Source: Vicugna pacos
Lineage: Eukaryota; Chordata; Mammalia; Artiodactyla; Camelidae
DNA: 64,000 nt
Direction: 5' to 3'
NCBI RefSeq assembly: GCF_048564905.1
Contig: NC_133018.1
Span: 3,534,001-3,598,000 of the forward strand
Shown: positions 1 to 12,277 of the stretch, in pieces
Numbering within the stretch: position 1 is the stretch's first letter
Layout: each line of letters starts with the position of its first letter
The notes under the pieces: model-generated
The model's input: the letters and a program-made list of their open reading frames with translations, nothing else
What the model was told of the DNA's origin: nothing
Database searches by the model: none
Program-made: the position numbers and the translations under genes

Positions 1-1440
1 CACGATAGACAAAGACATCAATTCTCCTCAAAGGAACCCATCTACTCCATGAAATTACAACACAGCACCAAAGGGATAATTTGAAAAACTTAGTGAACTG
101 ACTCTAAGTCCAACAGAGGGAATAATGACAGAAAACCAATGCAAATATTTTGAGTGAGTCATAATGACAGAGTCGTTCTCTGCTAGGTACCCAAACACAC
201 TGTCAATCAAAAATCATTAAAACGGGGTGGAACGGACATGGGAACTGATCATTAGATCAGCAGAACCACAGAGAGGATGCGATACATCAGTGATTTAAGA
301 TTTGACAAAAATTGTGTTCATATTCAACAAATGTATGACAATTGGCTCTCCATTTGGAAAATATATAAGGTTATATTCCTGCGTACGCTAAAGTAAACTC
401 CAGGCAGAGAGAAAACACACAGCAGAGCAATGAAGGCCCCTGAATGAAATAGAAAAGAAAATCGAAAGAAAGATGCCTTTCTTCTGTTTGCCACTGATCA
501 CAGAAACAGCCAACCTGACATGTGAAAATTCAAAAGGCTTTATGGTGAAGCACCTCAGCAAAAAAGCCATAAAACAGACCAGGGAAAGATACTTATGCCA
601 CACGTACTTACCGAGGGGTTGTATTCCAAATAGAGAAAGAGTTTCAATAGAACTTTAAGAGAATACAACCAACCGAATGAAAAAAACACAAATCAAAAAC
701 AAAAAAGAAAACCAAGCAAAATTATGACTGGTAAATTCACAGAATAAATAAAATCACTCAATAAAAATATGAAAGGATAATAAGTTTCATGAATGATCAA
801 ACAAATAAACAACAAACATATTTGTCCTCATTTTTGCTCATCAGATGCGCAAAATAACAAAAGGATCAGTCCTGCCACGTTGTCGGCAAGGATGGAGAGG
901 AGCAGGCACCGTCATTCCCTCTAGTGAGTGGAAGCTGGACCAGACTTTTGGGAGGATCACTGGTGCCACGTGTGAACATTCCAAAGCCTGTTCTCTCTGA
1001 CCCAGCAATCCCACTTTTAGGCATTGTTCCTATGGAGACACTTAAGTGCACTTCACACACGTGCACAGCATGTGCACGTGTGTGGCAGTTTCCACTGTAG
1101 CATCTCTTGTAATTGATATTTTTAAATGGAAACAACCTAAATGTCCATTACTTGGGGAATGACTAGAGACATGCTGGTTCACCCAAACTGTGAAGCCTGA
1201 CAAAGCCATGATGAACTTTTTACGGACTGATGGGAAACATGTCAACAGATTGTTTGAAAAGCTAGTGCAGGCTACTGTACAGAATACGACTCCGTGTTGG
1301 AAAAATAAAATCCCAACACGGGTAGGATGTGGGGGATGGTAACAGCAAATGCAGTTTTTACATTATACACTTTTGTGCTTAAATCTTTGTTTGAAAGCAC
1401 ATACTACTCTTGCATTAAAAATTATTTCAGAAGAAAAAAA
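1..1440 (+). mobile_element. Old L1 (L1M type), 3' part of ORF2 and 3' end
   Basis: Diverged LINE-1 on the plus strand. It follows the ORF2 end in order: a segment like the camelid and human L1 text around the GCCAGCACTGG/ATAGATCAATGGAACAGA area, then the TTGGC-AAGGATG-GGAG region, then GAAACAACCTAAATGTCCATTA, then an A-rich 3' end near 1,430. Many stops and indels, so no open frame remains. It is cut by the window edge and recurs at 26,570..28,115. Confidence 0.75.
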
Positions 1441-1449
1441 TGAAATATA

Positions 1450-1990
1450 TATTCTTGAGAACATTTTTGTAAGTATAGAATATTATAAAGCAAAAATTAA
1501 CACTAGGTGGAATCCCACCAGGCAGAGACATGCCCCTGAAATTTTTGTATATTTTCTGACCGGCTTTTGAAAATGCACATGTACTTTAAAAACCCAATTT
1601 CAGAAACATAATTTTGAAGGTTTGTGTAAGAGTCCATGGGTATTTAGTCCCACCCTTCCTGCTGGATATTTGGGTTATTTCCATTTTCCTCCTGTCATTA
1701 ATAATGTTGAGTTTCTGGTCTGGAAGCCTCTGGTTATATCTCTGTAAATTACACAATTTAAATAAATACGCTTTTTTAAAAAAATGACTTGCTGCATTTT
1801 GCAAAAAAGGGTGTATGTTTTAGACTTGTATAGACAGTCCAGGTCAGTGCCTGTTCCTCCCCGTCAGCCCTCGGGCACCGCCACTTCAAATCCACTTGCT
1901 GTTTCCATCGGAGATCTTGGTACCTGGTCACCGTGGACCAGCCACTCCTCCATCCTCTAATCTGGCCTCACACCAGTCTCCGATCTGCTG
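1450..1990. other. Intergenic; possible antisense old L1 relic
   Basis: AT-rich. Around 1,650..1,750 the text (GGATATTTGGGTTATTTCCATTTT) resembles the reverse complement of the L1 ORF2 end. No gene seen. The same stretch occurs at 28,120..28,660. Confidence 0.4.
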
Positions 1991-2200
1991 CCATTTTTCC
2001 AAAACATGAATATAATTTTGACAGTCCCCCACTTAAATCGCTCCATGACTCCTGGACCCCAGGATAAAAGACCCCCAGGTTCTGTGCCGATCTCCCCAGC
2101 TCCAGAAGCTCCCTGCCGGCCTGTGCAACCCAGTCTCCTCATCAGCCCATGCAGCTCCCTTCACCTGGAGCTCGCATCACAGGTCAGTGCCCTGGGTCTG
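1990..2200 (+). repeat. L2-like LINE relic
   Basis: Text resembling the L2 3' end (CTTAAATCGCTCCATGACTCC followed by a pyrimidine-rich stretch). Strongly diverged; copy at 28,670..28,860. Confidence 0.4.
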
Positions 2201-2464
2201 TAAGACCAGTTCGGGCACCTCCTCCTGTCTTACTGTTCCGAAAATGGTCCATAGCTCCTGTGCCTGGACATGACCCCCTTGGGTCAGGCCTGGACCCAGG
2301 AAACATTTAGGAGCCGTACCGAGGAGCTGAGCTCCCTGGGGGAGACTGAGGCAAGCCCTGGCTCTCTTCTCTGGATGCCTTGAAGACCATCCCCTCTTTT
2401 GGATCATTTTCGTAAAACACAGGTCATGCTGGTGCCTGTTCAGTCCTGGCATTTCTTAAAGTCC

Positions 2465-2590
2465 TGGGACTGCGCCCATGTGCTGTGTGATGTTGGGCAG
2501 GTCACCTCTATCCCTGTCTGGAAGATGGGGAAGAAGGCAGGATCTGCCTTGTGGGGCCGCTGCCCCTAAAATGATCAGTGCCTGCTGGGG
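2465..2590 (+). repeat. MIR SINE relic
   Basis: Contains the MIR core TGTGTGATGTTGGGCAGGTCA and a following AAGATGGGGA stretch. Copy at 29,140..29,260. Confidence 0.55.
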
Positions 2591-2599
2591 ACCCCCTGG

Positions 2600-3700
2600 C
2601 CCTGCCTCCCTGCTTCTCCCCTGCTCAGAGGACTGGGGCGGGGCAAGTGAGGCACTGGGCTTGGGGGCCAAATTTAAGGGGTTCCCCCCAAACTCAGTCA
2701 TTGAAATAAATAATCTTTCAAATCAATGGTAAAAAATAAAAATCAATGCAAACAAATCCACACTTGACAAAATGTCAACACTTTAAAGAAAGCCAGTGTC
2801 TGCTCAGGCCCCTCCTCTCCTGCTGATCTCCTTTCTCACCACTCTCCCCTCCAGCCTTCCATCCCTGGCTCCCATCAAAGGGAACCCCTCTCCCCCTGTA
2901 TTACAACTCGCTTGGCCCCTTACCTGTATCTCCGGCGCTGCAGGCTGGATGAGCTCCGTGCAGAGGCCCCGCTCCCTGCGGTGCTGCCGATGGGGGCAGC
3001 CGGCCAGGGGCAACTGACAGGCCGGCAGTAGTAGAGGCCGGTGCTGCCTGGGGCCAGGGCTCTGACCCCTGGGGTCTTCACGGCCCAGCTGGCCTGTCGT
3101 GGGCCTCATTGGCCCTCAGGGTCAAAGGCAACTCCAGCCCACCTGGAGGGAGGCCAGCAAGTGCCCCTGGTTTCTCTTGCTGGCAGTGGCTGCCCCAGTG
3201 CGCCCCAGCCGCGTGGCCCCTCCTCTGCCTGAGCTTTTTCTGTCCCAGGCCCCCTCCAGGGCCCACAGCCCTTACTCTTGGGGTCCGCTCCCAGAGTGGC
3301 ATCTGCTAACTGCTCCGCTGAGGTGGGGATCCAGGGCTCAACCTTCACACCAAAGCCAGCCCCCAGCACTGCCCCCCAGGCCCCAGGTTCCGCACACCTG
3401 CCCCGCTGACGTCTCTGTTCCGCTAGGGCGTCTCCAGCTGTGGAGCATCTCCCAGCGGCCCGGCCGGGCTGTGGAGGGCGGCCGAGTACTCAGCGGAACA
3501 GAGTTGCTGAGGCCTGAGATCAGCGGGCCGGGGCTTCTCTTCTGACCAGTCCCCTGGGCTGGGTCCCTGCAGCCTCCACTCCGGCCAGTAGAGACTGCCC
3601 TTCCTTGGCCGGGTTGGCCAAGCCTGGCCAGCAGCCCCTGGTCCTCAGCCAGTCAGGGGTTCTGTGGGGAGGGGTCCTCTACCGCTTATTCAAGGAGTGA
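2600..3700. other. GC-rich intergenic part of block X, no gene
   Basis: Open frames occur on both strands only because stop codons are rare in GC-rich DNA. They are not conserved in frame with the copy at 29,270..30,400, and I recognise no domain. Confidence 0.5.
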
Positions 3701-3704
3701 TGTT

Positions 3705-3830
3705 GAAAGCAGCCAGACCTAGGTCACCTCCGGGCCTCAGTTTCCTTATCTGTAAAATGGGGGCAGTTCCTTTGCTGCAGGGAGGCCATGAGGAATAAGG
3801 AGATCACATGTCTGCTCAGTTGGGGTCTGT
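3705..3830 (+). repeat. MIR SINE relic
   Basis: Clear MIR text: GGGCCTCAGTTTCCTTATCTG, TAAAATGGGGGCAGT, then AGGAATAAGGAGATCA. Copy at 30,400..30,525. Confidence 0.75.
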
Positions 3831-3939
3831 TTTGAAGCCCAGGAATGCAATACGGGACACAGTGATGCAGTGATGAGAGGGTGCTGTTATCCAGCGCTGA
3901 CAGTGGAGCCGACCGCCCGCTGAGCTGATTTTTCTCTTC

Positions 3940-3990
3940 TGTTGGCAGATGAGGACACTGATGTTCAAACAGACTCTGAACATTCTTGAT
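3940..3990 (-). repeat. Possible short MIR relic, opposite orientation
   Basis: CAGATGAGGACACTGATGTTC resembles the reverse complement of the MIR core. Copy at about 30,640. Confidence 0.4.
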
Positions 3991-3999
3991 GCCACACCG

Positions 4000-6900
4000 T
4001 CAAGAGGCTGGGCCCTTGCCAGGCTCCAGGGTGTGCTTTGAGCTTGTGGCCTCTGTCTGGGTGCCGGTGCTGTCACCCTGCTCGGGTAGGAGGGACTCAG
4101 GGCTGCAGGCTGCATGTTCCTGCTTGTCACGGCCTCTCGCTTTCCAGTTGCTTTTCATCCCCAGGAGCTCTAATACGTCCACTCGAGCCCAGCTGTGCGG
4201 CCCTCCTGGTTTTCCGTTCCAGCAACTCTGAAAGAGGCCCCCCTACCCCAGGCCTCCCAAAGTCACTTTCCTGGGTGGTTCCTTAAGAGTTGTCTGGCCC
4301 GTGTTGTGACTCTCCTGCTACAACTGGTCCAGCCCCTTTTGAGACACGGTCACAGGCCAACAGCCAGGACTTCAGTTCTCCCACAGGGATGAGGACCGCT
4401 GTCCTCGGGTCTCACAAGCAAAGGCACAGGTCCCCTCTTGTTTGGACCATCTTTTCAATGATGTCTGCGTTAATGAATGAAACTGGAAAGTAGAGGCAGT
4501 GTCTCCCTCTGGAGCGAAACACACCGGCCGGTATCCTGCAGGGAGGATGAAATCCCAGACCGTCCCCAGCTCTGGACACTGATGGTAGTGAGCGGGAGGG
4601 AGACCTGAAATCGATGGTGGTGATATCGTGGTCTGACCAAACTCATGGAGCAGCTTTGGAAGAACCCCAGGCTGCCAGGCCCCGAGCTGCGGCCCGGACT
4701 TCACAACAAAGGCAGATCCTTGGCCTTGGAGATGGGCTGGGTACTGAATGGTAATGTGGTGTGGGCGATGTAGCAGCCATCATGTAGGGTACAGGGGAGC
4801 CCCTGACCCAGTCCACTGTCTCCCCACTGTAGTGCTTGGCCCACTCCAGCCTCAGGCCTGGGCTCCTCACACCTTGGGGGCTGGGCAGGGTCCCTCCTCC
4901 CTCCCACTGCCTAAGGCACAGAAGCTATGTTTCCCCCCAGAACAGCCCCAGTTCTTGGGGAGAAAAAGGGGCTGTCCCTAAGCTCAGTGATTCCAGATAC
5001 CCGCCCCACCCCCAACCCCACCACAGCCTCCGGCCAGCCACCACCGCAGACCACATCCTCCTGTGGTGGCTGTGGTCGGAAATCCGAGTCTGGCTGGACC
5101 CTGGGGCCCCTCGAGGGATGGGCTGGGCCTTCCCAGCTGGTGCAGGTGCAGCCCTGGATGCTCAGGGCTGCCCCAGCCTCTCCTGGACTGAGAATGTCTG
5201 AGGGCTGGATTCAGGCTCGGCCAGAGAGGTCCCAGTCCCGCTGTCCTGCTCGGCGGACCGCCTGCTCAGGGCCCCTGGCTCCTCTGTGCCCTGCCCCACC
5301 CACCCCCACCCACCTGGAGCAGAGAGGTGTGTCACGTCCAGTGTCTTCTACCCTGCTCCCCTGTCGGAGGGTGTCCCCTACCTCCTGCTGGTCAGCACTC
5401 CCTCGCCCCCTACTTGCTGTCCATCTCACAGGCCCCAGAGGCTCCTCCTGTGAGATGGAAGCATTTTTCTCAAAAGATATTGTATTGGCAAAGATGCACT
5501 AAGACGGACAGATATTTAAAATTCCCCCAACCTTTTAAAATTTATCTTCTTACGTAAAGGAGACTCTTAAGTGAAGGAGGAACAGATTCAACCACTAAGT
5601 TCTGCTCAAGCCTTTTTGGTGTTTATCCCCGATACTGAGGGCGGAGATGACCAATGGCTGTGGTGCACCCCTCTGCAGGGGGTTTTCTGAAGACCTGAGT
5701 CTGGGGTGCAGCCGGCTTGCGACAGGCTTGCTGGGGAGCGTGCTTGTGACCAGCGCCCGAGGGAGGCATTTAGGAGCTGCCCTGCTCTGCCCCTGCCGAG
5801 GGCTCCTGGGGCAGGTCCTAGATTCTGTGCCCTGGTGTCCCCAGGGTCAGCTCAGGGCCAGGGATAGTCCTGCGTGCTTGAGAAAGGTTTCAGGATGACA
5901 GCGACTCAGCGGGAACAGTGCTGCAGCAGAGAATGATGTCCCGGGACCAGGGCTAGAGAAACAGGCAAATTCGACCAGAACCAGGTCTGAGAGACACGCA
6001 GCCATAATTTTATTTGAACGTTAAAGGTAACAGTGGAGGAAGAAGATTTTATGTTGGGGTGATAACCCTCACACACACACGCTGAAGACCCGCCTGTAGG
6101 GACAGAGAGCAGACCAGCAGTCCCAGAGGCGGGGCCGGAGGAAGGGCCGCCCCCAGAGGCGCCTGGGGCAGCTGTGGGAATGACTGAGCTGCTGGCTGCT
6201 GCGGTGGCGGGACGCTTACATCTCTATATGCATTTATACATACTCATAAAGAGTTTCTAAAAATTGTGATGCTTAGTGTATGTAAATTATAACTTAAAAA
6301 AGAAGAAACAGTGGAAGAAGATTCCCAAGAGTCTCGCTGAGAGACTGTGAACAGCAAGTCCAGAGAGAGCAGACGGTGCCCTCCCCAGAACAGGGAGGGA
6401 TGGAGGGAGCAGGTGTGGGCACAGATGGATCCTGGCCATCGGGCTGTCCCCGCCAGCCCACCCTGACCGTCCCTCTCTGTCCAAGGCTCTGTATTGGCAG
6501 CCCCCTCCCTGGCTGGTCACCATCTAAGCACACAGGGAATAATCTTCACTGGCCCCCCTTTTCCATCCCTGTCCTCACACCCTGTGGTCTGTCCCTCTGT
6601 CTGGCCATCAGATGCTCTGGTCGACTTTCTTCCATTTCTTAGCAGCAGAGTCCCCTGGGGTGTGGAAATGCTGGGACCCTCATTGGGGTGGGTTTGTCCC
6701 TGCAGTTTTCCTGGCTGCTTCCCTCCAGTGTAAGGGGGCAGGACCTGCCCCACGAGAGGACCTGCAGGGGCATGTTTGGGACAAAGTCACTGCAAACCCT
6801 CGGAGAGAACAACCGTTTCCTGGAGTGGGGGGATGAGATGGGATGGCCCTGTGTCCCCTGAGAGTGGAGCCAGACTCAGGTGAGAGAGGTCCCTGCTGGA

Positions 6901-7530
6901 CTGAACCCCGGAATCCTCTCTACTCCTGCTCCCCTACGCCAGCAACCATCCTTCCCCGGGAGACCAGCCATCCCTCCCCTCCTGCCCTCGTGGACTCATC
7001 CAGGCCACAGGCAGCTCCTGGACTCTCTCTGTCAGCCCCCATCACTGGGGGCCTGGCTGAGGTTCAGGATCCAGCCCTAAAATCCCACCTGACCCCAATC
7101 AGGTCAGGGCCAAGGATCAGGGTTATTGGTCAACACAGCTGCTGCTCTTGGACTCAGTGGTCTGGGTGTGTGTGAAAGGTGCTGGCTATTCCATGGCTCA
7201 GAAAAGTGGGCAGATTCTGGGGTCTAAAGCTGGATAATCTGATGACCATTTTAAGGAAATACTGAGGTAATTGCCACTGGTCAGTTGTGTCCCTCTGACT
7301 GTCCTTCCATTCAGGACCTCTGTCCCCTATTCATGGCCTGTTCAGACAAGCCCAGAACACACTGGTCCAGCCAGGCCATGTTTCACTCCTGATCCACCGT
7401 GTGCAGAACTGCCTGGAGGGTGGGGGGAGGGCAGCCTGGGAGCTCAGATCTGGAGGAACCAGGCCAGACCTGTCACTGCTTTGTCCACAGGCCTCCTGGG
7501 GCTGGAGGAGAGGGTGACACAGATGGAGGG
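4000..7530. other. Intergenic part of block X downstream of V-1, no gene
   Basis: GC-rich to mixed sequence with no recognised exon. A short CA run lies at 6,070..6,082. The 6,220..6,350 AT-rich stretch is shared with 36,958..37,085 but missing from X copy 2. The open frames seen at 4,830..5,500 are not kept in frame in the paralogous copy (31,530..32,220). Confidence 0.5.
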
Positions 7531-7569
7531 GGTTTGTGTCCCACTTCCCCATCTGCCTGTGTCACTGTG
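7531..7569 (-). other. 23-bp-spacer recombination signal (RSS) of V-1
   Basis: The heptamer CACAGTG (7563..7569) abuts the last V codon. A 23-bp spacer is followed by the nonamer ACACAAACC (7531..7539). The heptamer is consensus, and the 23-bp spacer is as expected for V-lambda, which joins a 12-RSS on J-lambda. Confidence 0.95.
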
Positions 7570-8063
7570 AGCATTGTAACCACTGCTGTCTGATGACTGA
7601 CAGTAATAGTCGGCCTCATCCTCGGCCTGGGCCCCGCTGATGGTCAGGGTGGCTGTGCCCCCCAATCTGGAGCCAGAGAACCGCTCAGGGATCCCTGAGG
7701 GCCTGATGTCATCACCATAGATGACCTGCACACGGGCCTGGCCTGGCTTCTGCTGGTACCAGTTAGCACCATATCTTTCTAAGCTGTCTCCTCGGCAGGT
7801 GATCCTGGCCGTCTGTCCCAAGGACACGGACACTGCGGAGGGCTGAGTCAGTGCAGAAGAGGCCACAGAAGCTGCAGGAGAGGAGAGGAGAGTGAGGGTG
7901 GAGACCAGGGCCTCATTCCCTAGGACCATGCACCCCACAGCATCCCCTGTGCTGAGTTGATGTTCAGGGCCAGGCTGATCCCTGGGTACCCTGGGGGCTG
8001 AGCCCTGGAGGCAGCACCTGTGCAGAGAGAGAGGAGGGGGAGCAGGAGAGGGGTCCAGGCCAT
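7570..8063 (-). CDS. IGLV3: Immunoglobulin lambda variable gene V-1, subgroup 3, apparently functional
   Basis: Germline V segment that joins a J-lambda by RAG recombination and supplies the variable domain of a secreted or membrane light chain. Leader exon 8018..8063 encodes [16 protein letters not shown] and ends in a CAG|GTGCTG donor. The intron is 146 nt, and a TGCAG acceptor opens the V exon at 7871..7570. The reading frame is open. C23 is in ITC, W35 in NWYQQ, C88 in YYC, and CDR3 begins [10 protein letters not shown]. The octamer, leader and 23-RSS are all canonical. Oddities: FR2 reads GQARVQVIY where the related genes read GQAPVLVIY, so Kabat P44 is R and L46 is Q; both lie on the VH-facing surface. 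FR3 also has L in place of the usual S in SGSRSGG. V-1 lies where blocks X and Y overlap and pairs with V-8 in the second Y copy. Function is inferred from intact signals, not from expression. Confidence 0.95.
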
Positions 8064-8172
8064 GGTGGAGGCGCCCTGAGCTCTGGCTCTCAGACCTGAC
8101 AGCAGTGCAGGGCACACCAGGTCCTCTCTTATTCCCTCCTTGAATTCTGTGGTTAGTGAGTGGTTAGTGTTT

Positions 8173-8180
8173 ATGCAAAT
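8173..8180 (-). promoter_or_regulatory. Octamer promoter element of V-1
   Basis: ATTTGCAT on the minus strand, 110 nt upstream of the leader ATG. This is the Oct-1/Oct-2 site in the orientation typical of light-chain V promoters. A TATA-like GGAATAAGAG lies between it and the start. Confidence 0.9.
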
Positions 8181-8189
8181 GTCCTTCTC

Positions 8190-11100
8190 CTCTGGGGCTG
8201 AATTTGATCCAAAGCTGCTGTGGGCTCAGGACCTGTGACTCAGGAGGACAGACTTGTTCTCCCATTTCCTCCAAGCAGCTCCAGGGCAGGGAGTCTGCCC
8301 TGCCCTCCGATCTTTACTTTGGAGGATTCCTGGAATCACTGCTGAAGTTAGGGATCTGGTGCGTTAACTGTCATCTGCAGATGGTACAAGGCCCATTAGT
8401 GTAACATGTTTACTGGACATTTATTGATCTAAGTATAATTGCCAATACTTCCTGAACACAACTTTTTCCCTGTGTGGTCTCCATCCACCAAATCAGACAT
8501 CAGCTCTCATGCCAGGCAGGGGTGTGCCTGGAGGAAAGTTCTGGTTCTTCTTTTCCAAACAGTCCACACAGGACGTGTTTATATCTTCTGTGCAGTCTCT
8601 AGGATTCTGTGCGTAGCAGGAGTTCTTGTGCCCCTTGCCCAGGTTGTCACATGCTAATTTAAATATTCTCCTGGGACATGGTCTTCCCCTGGGAAGGTCA
8701 CTATCTTTGCAGGTCACCCAGATCCTCTTTCATTGCACCTCTAAGAGTTTGGACACTGGCTTGTTGAGTGAAGCCAGGTATTGTGAGGCTGTCAGGATGT
8801 TCTTTCTTTCCATGATGGAGAGACACATTCAGCCAACGAATGATCAGTCGGTGACTGTCCAGACACCAACCCAGTTCCTCCCCGGACGTGGTTTCAGATA
8901 AAGACAAAGCCTTTGGTATAACTGGGTGTCTACTGTGCGGTTGGGGAGGTACGTGGAAACAGAACAGGTGCTCTTGATGGCGACTGTGATTTACAGCACC
9001 CACACCTGGTAAAGCGTGATACTGGTGACCGGGTTAAGGTCAGCACTTTGGATAGAGAAGCGGTTGTTTGCCAGTTTCTTACGCACAGCTCCCCACCGCA
9101 GGCGACCTGCCTTCAATGTACCTGCTCATCGCAGGCTGACCTGTGGAGCTTTCATTCTCTGTCCTGCTTTCCCCACGGGCATCGTCCCCACTGCGTGGTG
9201 GCATCACTGGGTCTCCTCCAGCCTTACCTCTCCTCTTCTCCATCACTTCCGTGATAGGCTGCCCTCAGGCAAATCCCCCACCCAGCTTCCTGCTTGCCCC
9301 CAGGGCTGAGTCCCAGCGGGGGGGGGGGAGCACCTGCCAGATGAAGGGTGTGTGGAAGCGTGGGGGTGCTGAGGGCTTTATTTCTGTGTCCCTTCTTCTG
9401 TCGCCCCCCTCCCTGGGTGTGTGGTTCATCCCAGCTGCTGAGGGCTGCACGGTGACACTGATGGGAAGTGCAAACGGTGTCCCTTGAAAAGAGTCACAGC
9501 TGGGCCAGTTCCCCACAGACTCTGACATGGTCCCACAGCGCCCCCTGCTTCTCGCATGTCTCCTTTCTCCAAAGAGATTTCAGGCCTGAAGGACTCATCT
9601 TTGGGCCTCTGACTGACTCCCTTGCTCCTTTCTTGAAAACCTCTAAGTGAAATATCTCAAGTTTACACTCTACCTGAGCTTAGAAGTTCTCATGTCCAGC
9701 CAGTACCTCACTATCAAATACTGTCCGTATCTTCTGGCACATTCTGACACAAAGGGAAAGCGTGTGGTCACTTGGAGACTCCCTTTTGGATTCACCCCAA
9801 AGTCTGGTTACTTATGGACGTGAGGATTCAGGGGGCCTGGGACTCCTTGCTCTGGGCTGGATGTCTATTTACTAAGTCTTTTCCAATTCCTTGGGGGAGG
9901 GACCGAGGGAAGACAGAGTGAGGGGATGTGACCCTCCTCCACGGGGCTGGGTTGGGTATTTCAGACGTGTTGATGTGATTAGCTGGTGGCCCTCACATTG
10001 TAACACGTGTCTGCCAGCTGCAGGGATTTGGGCGGCTGAGATATCAATAAACGTCTGGAGATTATTTGCCTCTATGAAATTTGAACCATAAATGGAGCCC
10101 AGGGACTCCCTGAGAAGTGCGGGTGACTTCCAGTCACGTGATAAGGAGATGAGAGAGGAAGGAAAAGAAAGCTCTTTGCTTAATATGTGAACACAGAGAC
10201 ACACACACACACACAATTGAAACAAAGTAAAGAGGAGACACCCCAGACGCCTGCAGCATTCACGTCCGTGGCTGGTCCCGCAGGCACAGCTGGGAGCCAC
10301 AGCCCCCTCCTGCTGCTGCTCAGACTCTGTTCCCTTCGCCTTCCGCAAGCGTCTCAGCTCCTCATGGTTCTTGACCTTGGGGTGGGGGTGGTGACTCATG
10401 CTTTCATTCCCTAAGGGTCTGGGCTATGAGCAGATCTGTTTGGACTGTCGGGTCAGTCTTGGTTTGTGGTGCCCCCGTTGCTGAGTCCTTGCATAATTTC
10501 TGGCCTGGTCACCATTGACACCTGTTCATGAGGCCGTGGGATGAAGAGACAGGAGGCTGGGGAAAGATGCTGTCTGGGACTTGCAGACTGAGTCATTCTA
10601 GCCCCTTGATTACAAGTCCTCCTCTGCTGAAGTCAAACACAGCGTTCACAGTGGACAAAATATCTTCTTTTTTTTTTTGCCTGGAGAGGTCTACCCACAT
10701 ACCTCTCACTGAATTAATTTTTTGACCAACTTTCCTATCATGTTTCTTCCAAGTCCCTGACCATCCAGCTAAACCCATGAATAAATGTATAATTGCATGC
10801 TCTGCCATTTCTCCTTCCAAAAGTTGCAACCAGGTGCACTGCCGGAAGTGCTGCCCACGGAGGGTGTCCTCTCACTGTGTCCCTGGAGGACGCCCCGAGC
10901 GGGGCCGCAGCAGCGCGGCCGCCCACCTGTGCTGCGCTCTTTGCCGGGGGTGCAGTGGTTCAGATGGCACCCAGTTCATGGCGGACATTTCGGGACACAT
11001 GGTAACTATATTCTGGAACTGGAGAAATGACCATAGGATGGATTCAGGGACCCACTCGAGCCACTTTGAGACAGATCTGAGATAAAACACCATTCACTGT

Positions 11101-12238
11101 TCAGCTGATCTCCAGAAACCCTGACTCACTGGAGGGCCACGGTGAGGTCTGCGGGTCCCAAAACCAATGTGAGTTCACAACTGCGTTCAGTAGTCCCTGA
11201 AAAGTCTGATTATTTCCTTTTCCCCAAAGCACAGTTTCCCCGATAAAGGCTATTTGTGCCTTTGGGGAAGCCTGGGAGAGAGACCAACAGTATGAATTCT
11301 CAGTGATGCACCGGAGTTCCTCCTCCAGGGGACGAAGCCTCCCTTTCCTTCATGGGGGTCTGGGTTTGTAAACTGGCTCCAGGCTCGGAGTCCACTGACT
11401 GAGGGGCTGTGACTCGCTTTGTGATTTGAGTTAAACTTTTGCTCACTGGACCTACACGTGTTTTCCTTATAAGCCCAAGTAAGTATTCAGCCCGCTTCCT
11501 GCCTATTTCACCCCTAGGAACACGTCAATCAGCAAGCCAGGGTCACTGCTCTGTGCCCGTCAGACTGCTCTGATGGCCACTGTGACTCTGCTGGCCATGA
11601 CCATAACCCTGCACTTGGGAGGGGAGGGGCCCCCCGGAGAGGGCTAGAGAACCCTGAAAGCCAGTGATTTAATTCAGTTTGAGTCCAGAGGCCTGTGACT
11701 TGAGGGCCAGTGATGTAAGTTCTGGTCTGAGTTCAGCATCTGAAGACCCAGCAGTGCCAGTGCCCCAGGTCAGGAGAGGACGACGTCTCTGATGACGTGG
11801 AGGGAGCACACGCCCCTTCCCCACCTTTTTGTTCTATTCACTCAGGGACCCTTCCCACCGCCTTTGGAACCAGTGATCTTCTTGACTCAGTCGATGGATT
11901 CCAGTGCTAATCTCCTCTGGACACAGCCTCACAGACACATCGAGCCATGGTGTTTTCACAGCAGCACGGGCACCTCTTACCCACAGCAGGAAGACATGGA
12001 CCATTAACCATCACACTGCTGATGAAGACCTGGAAACAGTGGCCCATTTGGGACACATTTCTCCAGGGAAGAGGAAGCGATTAGTCTCCCAAGGGAATGA
12101 TGCAGGGTGCATGTTTCCTTCACCTTCACTGCGCGAGGAGAGAGATGTCCAGACATTTCATGGCCGAGCTGCATAAGCCTGCTGCTCAGGGCGTGGAAGC
12201 ATCTGTTGAGCAAGGAGAGAGCCTGTGAGCTCAGAGAA
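8190..12238. other. Intergenic, block Y copy A, between V-1 and V-2
   Basis: Colinear with 47,370..50,843. Contains a short CA run (10,191..10,214) that is greatly expanded in copy B. No gene recognised; the reading frames at 9,016 and 48,182 resemble each other only as a result of duplication. Confidence 0.55.
10191..10214. repeat. Short (CA)n microsatellite
   Basis: About 24 bp of CA-rich repeat, at the position of the roughly 215-bp tract 49,334..49,549 in copy B. Confidence 0.85.
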
Positions 12239-12277
12239 TGTTTTGGTCTCACTTCGCCATGAACGTGGACCAGTGTG
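12239..12277 (-). other. 23-RSS of V-2 with non-consensus heptamer
   Basis: The heptamer is CACACTG (12271..12277), differing from CACAGTG at position 5; the critical CAC is kept. After a 23-bp spacer the nonamer is ACCAAAACA (12239..12247). Recombination is probably weaker than for the other nine genes (inference from known RSS rules). Confidence 0.85.

Larger units (their letters stand above)
1..8190. repeat. Segmental duplication block X, copy 1
   Basis: From the first base to just upstream of V-1 this sequence is colinear with 26,640..34,720, including the old L1 at its left edge, the GC-rich middle and the V gene. Homology is evident by eye along the whole length with small indels. The right part (from about 6,090) is also colinear with 36,833..38,880. 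The block is cut by the window edge. Confidence 0.88.

Noticed and set aside
3099-3545. 148-codon plus-strand frame
   Set aside because: Overlaps several other open frames on both strands in GC-rich DNA; low-complexity protein with no domain.
4836-5502. Overlapping plus-strand frames of up to 191 codons in block X
   Set aside because: GC-rich sequence; the paralogous copy near 31,530 does not keep the same frame, no domain is recognisable, and the opposite strand is also open.
7000-7530. J-lambda or C-lambda segment downstream of V-1
   Set aside because: No FGGGT-type J motif with a 12-RSS and no C-lambda exon found here or elsewhere in the window.
7444-8115. A single long open frame covering V-1, running through the intron and past the RSS
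   Set aside because: The leader ATG is in another frame and splices at 8018/7871. The stretch beyond 7570 is RSS and flank, so the long frame is an artefact of the unspliced reading.
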